This document shows positions 33,222-38,657 of a stretch of 38,657 nt of DNA, piece after piece. The first letter of the stretch is position 1, and each line of letters opens with the position of its first letter. The notes beneath the pieces are model-generated. The model did not search any database. It saw only the letters and a program-made list of their open reading frames with translations, and was not told the DNA's origin. Origin of the DNA: Clostridium muellerianum. Lineage in GTDB: Bacteria > Bacillota > Clostridia > Clostridiales > Clostridiaceae. A program made the translations under genes and the position numbers. The stretch lies in NCBI RefSeq assembly GCF_012926525.1, contig NZ_JABBNI010000028.1, positions 1-38,657 of the forward strand. The letters run 5' to 3'.

Positions 33222-34670
33222 ATGAAATTAAATAAAGAGGTTTATAAAGAGTACAAAACATATCCAGAAAAAATTTTACAATATGGAGAAGGTAATTTTC
33301 TTAGAGGTTTTGTTGACTGGCAAGTTGACAAAATGAATAGAGAAACAGATTTTAATGGAAGTGTAGTAGTAATTCCACCTACTCAAAATGGGAAAATTGA
33401 TAAATTGAATGAACAAGATGGTTTGTATACGTTATATTTGCAGGGAATAAAGGATGGAAAAGCTGTTAAAGAACATTTTGTCATAAATAGTATAAACAGA
33501 GGTATTAATTGCTATGAACAATACGATGAATATTTAAAAGTAGCAGAACAATCTGAAATAAGATTTATATTTTCTAATACTACTGAAGCAGGAATTACAT
33601 TTGATGAAAACGATACACTAAGTGATAAACCACAAAATAGCTATCCTGGAAAATTGACTGCATTTTTATATCACAGATTTGAAACTTTCAAAGGAGAAAA
33701 AGATAAAGGATTAGTAATAATTCCTTGTGAACTTATAGATAGGAATGGTGAAAAACTTAAAAATATAATTTTGAAGTATACGGAACTTTGGAATTTGGGA
33801 GAAGAGTTTGTAAGATGGTTAAATGATTCCAACACATTTTGCTGCAGCCTTGTAGATAGGATAGTTCCGGGATATCCAAAAGACACAATTAAAGAAGTAA
33901 CAGAGGAATTAGGCTATGAAGATAATCTTGTAGATGTTGGTGAGCAGTTTCACTTATGGGTAATTGAAGGACCAGAATGGATAAAAAATGAATTTCCAAC
34001 TGATAAAGCTGGATTAAACGTTAAATTTGTTAAAGATATGACTCCATATAGAACAACAAAGGTTAGAATTTTAAATGGTGCTCATACATCTTTAGTGCCA
34101 GTAGCATATCTTTATGGATTAGACACTGTAGGACAAGCAGTTGAACATGAGGTTATTGGAAGATATGTAAGAGAAACTATGTATGATGAAATAATACCTA
34201 CATTGGATTTGCCAGAAGAAGAGCTAAAGGATTTTGCAGATGCAGTGCTTGAAAGATTTGCCAATCCCTTTGTAAAACATTATTTAATGAGTATAGCTTT
34301 AAATTCAATGTCAAAATTTGAAACAAGAAATTTACCATCCTTAAGAGAGTATGTAAATAGAAAAGGAAAACTTCCTAAAAAATTATGTTTCTCACTGGCT
34401 GCATTAATAGAATTCTATAAAGGTAAAAGAGGAGAAGTGGATATAAAACTAGCAGATAATGAGGATATTTTAAAGTTATATAAATTCTTATGGGAAAATT
34501 ATGATGGAACTGAAGCAGGATTAAAGAATATAGTAAGTACAGTTTTATCATATGAAAAGAATTGGAAAATGAATTTAAATGAAATTGAAGGATTGACAGA
34601 CACAGTAACTAACTACTTATCAAAAATTGAAAAGCTAGGAATTAAGGAAGCAATTAAAGAAGTTATGTAA
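33222..34670 (+). CDS. uxaB: Tagaturonate reductase (altronate oxidoreductase)
   Basis: 482 aa. NADH-dependent reduction of D-tagaturonate to D-altronate, second step of the pathway. The mannitol-dehydrogenase-family start [20 protein letters not shown] (nucleotide-binding region), [12 protein letters not shown], and the catalytic region [20 protein letters not shown] are present; length matches UxaB. The start ATG at 33222 has TAGGAGGG 6 bases upstream. It heads a run of four catabolic genes (uxaB, uxaA, aldolase, kinase) with no strong terminator between them, probably one operon. Confidence 0.95.
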   Translation: MKLNKEVYKEYKTYPEKILQYGEGNFLRGFVDWQVDKMNRETDFNGSVVVIPPTQNGKIDKLNEQDGLYTLYLQGIKDGKAVKEHFVINSINRGINCYEQYDEYLKVAEQSEIRFIFSNTTEAGITFDENDTLSDKPQNSYPGKLTAFLYHRFETFKGEKDKGLVIIPCELIDRNGEKLKNIILKYTELWNLGEEFVRWLNDSNTFCCSLVDRIVPGYPKDTIKEVTEELGYEDNLVDVGEQFHLWVIEGPEWIKNEFPTDKAGLNVKFVKDMTPYRTTKVRILNGAHTSLVPVAYLYGLDTVGQAVEHEVIGRYVRETMYDEIIPTLDLPEEELKDFADAVLERFANPFVKHYLMSIALNSMSKFETRNLPSLREYVNRKGKLPKKLCFSLAALIEFYKGKRGEVDIKLADNEDILKLYKFLWENYDGTEAGLKNIVSTVLSYEKNWKMNLNEIEGLTDTVTNYLSKIEKLGIKEAIKEVM

Positions 34671-34763
34671 GCTTAAAGTGAAGTTCATAGTTTTTATGCT
34701 TATAATATAAAAGTTGATTTTATATCTTTCAAATATAGGTTATAGAAAGTGAGAGGTAATTTC

Positions 34764-36251
34764 ATGAAAAATGTTATTAAAATAAATGAGAATGATAATG
34801 TAGTTGTAGCTTTAACAGATTTACAAAAAGGTGAAATTGTAGAAATAGATAATGAAAAAGTTAGTCTTAAAGAAGCTGTTAAGAGAGGTCATAAGATAGC
34901 TATAAGAAAAATTAAATTGAATGAAAATATAATCAAATATGGGTTTCCTATAGGTCATGCAATTTGTGACATATCAGAAGGTGAATGGGTTCATACACAT
35001 AATGCAAAAACCAATTTAGATGGTATAAAAGATTATAATTTTAATCAAAGGCTTATTAAGAATGTATTTGAAAATAAAAACTTAACTTTTAAAGGATATA
35101 GAAGAGATAATGGAAATGTAGGCATAAGAAATGAACTATGGATAGTGCCTACAGTTGGATGTATAAATGGTATAGCAGATAAAGTTATAGAAAAATTTAA
35201 AGCTGAATTGGGTAATTTGAATATAGATAATACTTTAGTTTTAAAGCATAATTATGGATGTTCTCAACTTGGAGATGATCATAAAAATACTAGAACTATA
35301 TTAGTAGATGCAGTTAAACATCCTAATGCTGGTGGAGTATTGGTTATGGGGCTTGGATGTGAAAACAACAATATGGATGAATTTAAAAATGCATTGGGAG
35401 AATTTGATGAAAAAAGAGTAAAGTTTTTAGTTGCTCAAGAAGTTTCAGATGAAATAGAAGAAGGAGTCAAACTATTAAAAGAACTTTATGAAAATATGAA
35501 AAATGATAAAAGAGAAGAAGTGCCTTTATCTGAACTTAAAATAGGACTTAAATGTGGTGGTTCAGATGGATTTTCAGGAATAACTGCAAATCCTCTTGTA
35601 GGAAAGTTTTCAGATTGGTTGATAGCACAAGGTGGAACCACAATTTTAACAGAAGTTCCAGAAATGTTTGGAGCAGAAACATTATTAATGGATAGGACTG
35701 AAAACAAAGAGGTGTTTGATAAAACTGTTCATCTAATTAATGATTTTAAAGAGTATTTTATGAATTATAACCAACCAGTATATGAAAATCCTTCACCAGG
35801 AAATAAAGCTGGAGGAATAACAACACTTGAAGACAAGTCTTTAGGATGTACACAAAAGGCAGGTACAGAAACAGTAGTGGATGTGCTTAAATATGGAGAA
35901 ACTTTGAAAACAAAAGGATTGAATCTTTTGAGTGCCCCAGGAAATGATTTAGTAGCAGCATCTGCATTAGCAGCAGCAGGATGTCAAATGGTTTTATTTA
36001 CAACAGGAAGGGGAACGCCTTTTGGAAGCTTTGTTCCTACTATGAAAATATCAACTAATTCAGAGATTTATAAATTAAAACCTCATTGGATCGATTTTAA
36101 TGCAGGAACTTTGGTAGAAGATAAAACATTAGATAGCTTATTAGAGGAATTTATTGAATATATAATTAAAGTGGCTAGTGGTGAAGTGGTGAATAATGAA
36201 AAAAATGAATTTAGAGAAATAGCTATATTTAAAAATGGAGTGACATTATAG
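34764..36251 (+). CDS. uxaA: Altronate dehydratase
   Basis: 495 aa. Dehydrates D-altronate to 2-keto-3-deoxygluconate (KDG) using a metal centre. An N-terminal SAF-like domain (1-~80) is fused to the large domain with GYRRDNGNVGIRNELWIVPT, HNYGCSQLGDDH, GLGCENNN, KCGGSDGFSGITANP and GRGTPFGSFVPT, the full-length UxaA pattern. The start ATG at 34764 follows GAGAGGT; an upstream GTG lies in the ribosome binding site. It is 93 bp after uxaB. A TATAAT in that gap (about 34700) could give extra transcription. Confidence 0.95.
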   Translation: MKNVIKINENDNVVVALTDLQKGEIVEIDNEKVSLKEAVKRGHKIAIRKIKLNENIIKYGFPIGHAICDISEGEWVHTHNAKTNLDGIKDYNFNQRLIKNVFENKNLTFKGYRRDNGNVGIRNELWIVPTVGCINGIADKVIEKFKAELGNLNIDNTLVLKHNYGCSQLGDDHKNTRTILVDAVKHPNAGGVLVMGLGCENNNMDEFKNALGEFDEKRVKFLVAQEVSDEIEEGVKLLKELYENMKNDKREEVPLSELKIGLKCGGSDGFSGITANPLVGKFSDWLIAQGGTTILTEVPEMFGAETLLMDRTENKEVFDKTVHLINDFKEYFMNYNQPVYENPSPGNKAGGITTLEDKSLGCTQKAGTETVVDVLKYGETLKTKGLNLLSAPGNDLVAASALAAAGCQMVLFTTGRGTPFGSFVPTMKISTNSEIYKLKPHWIDFNAGTLVEDKTLDSLLEEFIEYIIKVASGEVVNNEKNEFREIAIFKNGVTL

Positions 36252-36331
36252 TGAATTTTTAACTATAGATTTGAATTTATTTTTGACTAAACTTTAGAAA
36301 ATAAAAAAATAGATTAATAGGAGGAATTGAA

Positions 36332-36979
36332 ATGATAGAAAAATTAGAAACTCTAAGAAAAATCACTGAAGTAGGTGTAGTTGCAGTAGTTAGAGCAGAA
36401 AATACTGAAAAGGCAGAAAAAATTTCAAAAGCATGTATAGAAGGTGGAATACCAGCAATAGAAGTAACATTTACTGTTCCAGGAGCAGATAAAGTAATAA
36501 CTTCATTAAAAGAAAAATTTACAGAGGATGAATTAATAGTAGGAGCAGGAACAGTACTTGATAGCGAAACAGCGAGAATAGCTATACTTGCAGGTGCAAA
36601 ATATATAGTAAGTCCAGGATTTGATTTGGAAACAGCTAAACTATGTAATAGATATCAAGTACCTTACATGCCAGGGTGTATGACAATTACTGAAATAATT
36701 AGAGCAATGGAAGCTGGAGCAGCTGTCATTAAAGTGTTTCCAGGAAGTGCTTTTGGTCCAAGCATCGTAAAAGATTTTAAAGCACCTCTTCCACAGGCAC
36801 CCATTATGCCAACAGGTGGTGTAAGTTTAGAAAATGTGGATCAGTGGATAAAAAATGGTTGTATTGCAGTAGGAGTAGGCGGAAAATTAACTGCTGGTGC
36901 AAACACTGGTAATTATGATGAAGTAACTAGAGTTGCAAGACTTTTTGTAGAAAAAGTAAAAGAAGCTAGAAGTAAGTAG
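36332..36979 (+). CDS. kdgA: KDPG (2-keto-3-deoxy-6-phosphogluconate) aldolase
   Basis: 215 aa. Class I aldolase splitting KDPG into pyruvate and glyceraldehyde 3-phosphate, last step of the pathway. EVTFTVPGA, VGAGTVLD, YIVSPGFD, the Schiff-base lysine in VIKVFPGSAFGPS and PTGGVS are typical. The start ATG follows AGGAGGAATTGAA. The kinase gene begins 20 bases after its stop, so both are translated from one message. Confidence 0.95.
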   Translation: MIEKLETLRKITEVGVVAVVRAENTEKAEKISKACIEGGIPAIEVTFTVPGADKVITSLKEKFTEDELIVGAGTVLDSETARIAILAGAKYIVSPGFDLETAKLCNRYQVPYMPGCMTITEIIRAMEAGAAVIKVFPGSAFGPSIVKDFKAPLPQAPIMPTGGVSLENVDQWIKNGCIAVGVGGKLTAGANTGNYDEVTRVARLFVEKVKEARSK

Positions 36980-36999
36980 TTAAGGAGGATAACTTAGAT

Positions 37000-38019
37000 A
37001 TGAAAAAAGTAGTGACTATGGGAGAGATATTGCTAAGATTATCCACACCAGGATATGAAAGATTTACTCAAGCACAATCCTTTGACATAGTTTATGGTGG
37101 TGCTGAAGCCAATGTAGCTATATCCTTAGCAAATTGGGGAATAAATTCATGCTTTGTCACTGAACTGCCTGATAATCCAATAGGACAAAGTGCTATAAAT
37201 AATTTAAAAAAGTATGGTGTTAATACAGAATATATTCATAGAGGTGGAGAAAGAGTAGGTATTTACTTCTTTGAAAAGGGTAATTCTGTAAGACCATCTA
37301 AAGTTGTATATGATAGAGCTAATTCAGCTATTACAAAAGTAAACGTTGATGACTTTGATTTTGACGAAATATTTAAAGATGCGGATTGGTTTCATGTTTC
37401 AGGAATAACTCCAGCTTTAGGAGAAAATTGTATAGAACTTGTTAAAAGAGCTATAGAAGAAGCTAAATTTCACGGAGTTCCTGTAAGTATAGATTTAAAT
37501 TATAGAAAGCAGCTTTGGGGTATTGAAGAATTTGAAAGGGTAATGCAAGGACTATTAGAAGGTGTAGATGTTTGCTTTGGATGGCTAAGTAGTGTAGAAG
37601 AAAAACAAGGTGAATATAATGTAGCTGATTTTTCAAAGGGAGAATTAGATGAGGAAAGATTTAAATCCATATTTGGAAAGATGATAGAAAAATTTAATAT
37701 AAAATATGTAGTGTCTACACTAAGAGAGAATTTTTCAGCTTCACACAATGCTCTTTCAGCTATAATTTATGATGGAAATGAACTTTATAGATCAAAAAGA
37801 TACGATTTTACTATACAGGATAGAGTAGGTGGTGGAGATGCTTTTGCTGCTGGATTGATATATGGATTAGTGCAAGGTAAAAGTCATAAAGAAGCGTTAG
37901 AGTTTAGCGTAGCAGCTTCAGTACTAAAACACACAATAGATGGAGATGCAAATATTGTTACAGAAAATGAAGTATTAGAGCTTGCAGAAGGAAATGCATC
38001 CGGTAGTGTACAAAGATAG
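37000..38019 (+). CDS. kdgK: 2-keto-3-deoxygluconate kinase
   Basis: 339 aa. PfkB-family sugar kinase that phosphorylates KDG to KDPG. Sugar-binding GGAEANVAISLANWG, the LNYRKQLW region and the catalytic/anion-hole DRVGGGDAFAAGLIYGL with its Asp base are visible. AAGGAGG lies 11 bases before the ATG. It is the last gene of the uxaB-uxaA-kdgA-kdgK run and is followed by a strong terminator. Confidence 0.95.
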   Translation: MKKVVTMGEILLRLSTPGYERFTQAQSFDIVYGGAEANVAISLANWGINSCFVTELPDNPIGQSAINNLKKYGVNTEYIHRGGERVGIYFFEKGNSVRPSKVVYDRANSAITKVNVDDFDFDEIFKDADWFHVSGITPALGENCIELVKRAIEEAKFHGVPVSIDLNYRKQLWGIEEFERVMQGLLEGVDVCFGWLSSVEEKQGEYNVADFSKGELDEERFKSIFGKMIEKFNIKYVVSTLRENFSASHNALSAIIYDGNELYRSKRYDFTIQDRVGGGDAFAAGLIYGLVQGKSHKEALEFSVAASVLKHTIDGDANIVTENEVLELAEGNASGSVQR

Positions 38020-38090
38020 ATCAATGAATATTACTTAGTTGAAATATTTATGGTAGGTAGCCATTGGATAAATTTAAATATTTATATAAT

Positions 38091-38124
38091 GGAAGTAGCT
38101 TTAAGGTAGTTACTTCCTTTTTTT
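38091..38124 (+). terminator. Rho-independent terminator of the uronate operon
   Basis: GGAAGTA (38091-38097) pairs with TACTTCC (38111-38117), then T7. Confidence 0.9.
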
Positions 38125-38321
38125 ATCTTATATTCAGTATAAACTGAATCGGGCGTGTCAACATGCTATATGTTGAGTATTTAGTAGTAAAATTGATGAT
38201 GAGAGATGTAACATTAAGTAGATAACAACTATGTTAAAATTAGTTGCTTTTAATATGGTAAGATTACATTCGTTGGTTGTGTGAATTGCAAACAACGAAG
38301 CAAAGTTGTTTAATATAATGT
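38125..38321. other. Upstream region of the rRNA operon
   Basis: Contains a TCAACAT/ATGTTGA hairpin (38157-38175) and AACAAC/GTTGTT pairing near 38291-38310. It should carry the rRNA promoter, but I cannot place a convincing -35/-10 pair. TATAAT at 38314-38319 is only two bases from the tRNA and lacks a -35. Confidence 0.5.
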
Positions 38322-38397
<76 letters not shown>

Positions 38398-38530
38398 AAA
38401 ATATTAATAACTTTAAGATCCTTGAAAATTAAACAGAGTGAAAGTAAGATTTAAATCTTATTTTAAATAAGCCAGTATTAGTTAAACTAATAAGTTTAAC
38501 GTCAATAATTTGAGTACAGATTAAACTTTA
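38398..38530 (+). other. tRNA-16S spacer with processing-type hairpins
   Basis: Holds TTGAAAATTAAACAG (38422-38436), which resembles conserved elements in Firmicute rRNA leaders. It also has the palindrome TAAGATTTAAATCTTA (38445-38460) and GTTAAAC/GTTTAAC (38481-38500), likely RNase processing or antitermination structures. Confidence 0.5.
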
Positions 38531-38657
38531 AAATTGAGAGTTTGATCCTGGCTCAGGACGAACGCTGGCGGCGTGCTTAACACATGCAAGTCGAGCGATG
38601 AAATCCCTTCGGGGATGGATTAGCGGCGGACGGGTGAGTAACACGTGGGCAACCTGC
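38531..38657 (+). rRNA. rrs: 16S ribosomal RNA, 5' end only
   Basis: The universal start GAGAGTTTGATCCTGGCTCA (38536 on), AACGCTGGCGGCGTGCTTAA and ACGGGTGAGTAACACGTGGG are present. The V1 loop (GATGAAATCCCTTCGGGGATGG) is of the Clostridium cluster I type. The gene runs off the window. Confidence 0.98.

Noticed and set aside
38314-38319. TATAAT just before tRNA-fMet as the rRNA promoter
   Set aside because: It ends two bases before the mature tRNA and has no -35 at a usable distance.

Overview
The window is low-GC, AT-rich DNA with clostridial gene content: an alpha/beta-type small acid-soluble spore protein, CWB2 cell-wall-binding repeats, a hybrid cluster protein and strong AGGAGG ribosome binding sites. 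The first ~127 bases of a 16S rRNA gene at the right edge read as Clostridium sensu stricto (cluster I). I do not name a species.

Layout. 1-4290: a tannase-family esterase (minus), a 46-codon small gene with its own promoter and terminator, and a secreted Ig-like/cysteine-hydrolase-like protein. 4190-9540: hcp behind a GTAAC-N4-GTTAC operator, a low-complexity protein, a LysR regulator with a HesB-like protein (minus), a PatB/MalY C-S lyase, and the first copy of an unrecognised structured RNA. 9600-15800: a VanRS-like two-component system, a convergent padR-DUF1700-DUF4097 operon, and a CheY-CheX fusion followed by a separate CheX. 15890-18700: a DUF166 gene with the same operator and -10 geometry as hcp, a triple-rhodanese lipoprotein with no catalytic cysteine, and a 40-aa gene. 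18700-22010: a two-gene molybdopterin operon behind a Moco riboswitch, a YnfA-type membrane protein and a spore protein gene. 22080-27250: intergenic palindromic elements, a CWB2-GH18 surface protein and an unidentified membrane-anchored protein.

27250-38020 is a complete D-galacturonate catabolic region: aldose-1-epimerase-like protein, uxaC, GPH-family transporter, LacI-family regulator, uxaB, uxaA, KDPG aldolase and KDG kinase. Together they take galacturonate through tagaturonate, altronate, KDG and KDPG to pyruvate and glyceraldehyde 3-phosphate. Paired LacI-type operators flank or overlap the promoters of the epimerase gene, uxaC and uxaB. The second copy of the structured RNA lies between uxaC and the transporter. 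An initiator tRNA and the start of a 16S rRNA gene close the window.

Most worth following: the two-copy structured RNA (9388-9522 and 30116-30270); the identical activator-site/promoter geometry of hcp and the cysteine-rich DUF166 gene; the esterase that lost both cysteines of the CS-D-HC motif; and the cysteine-less triple rhodanese.
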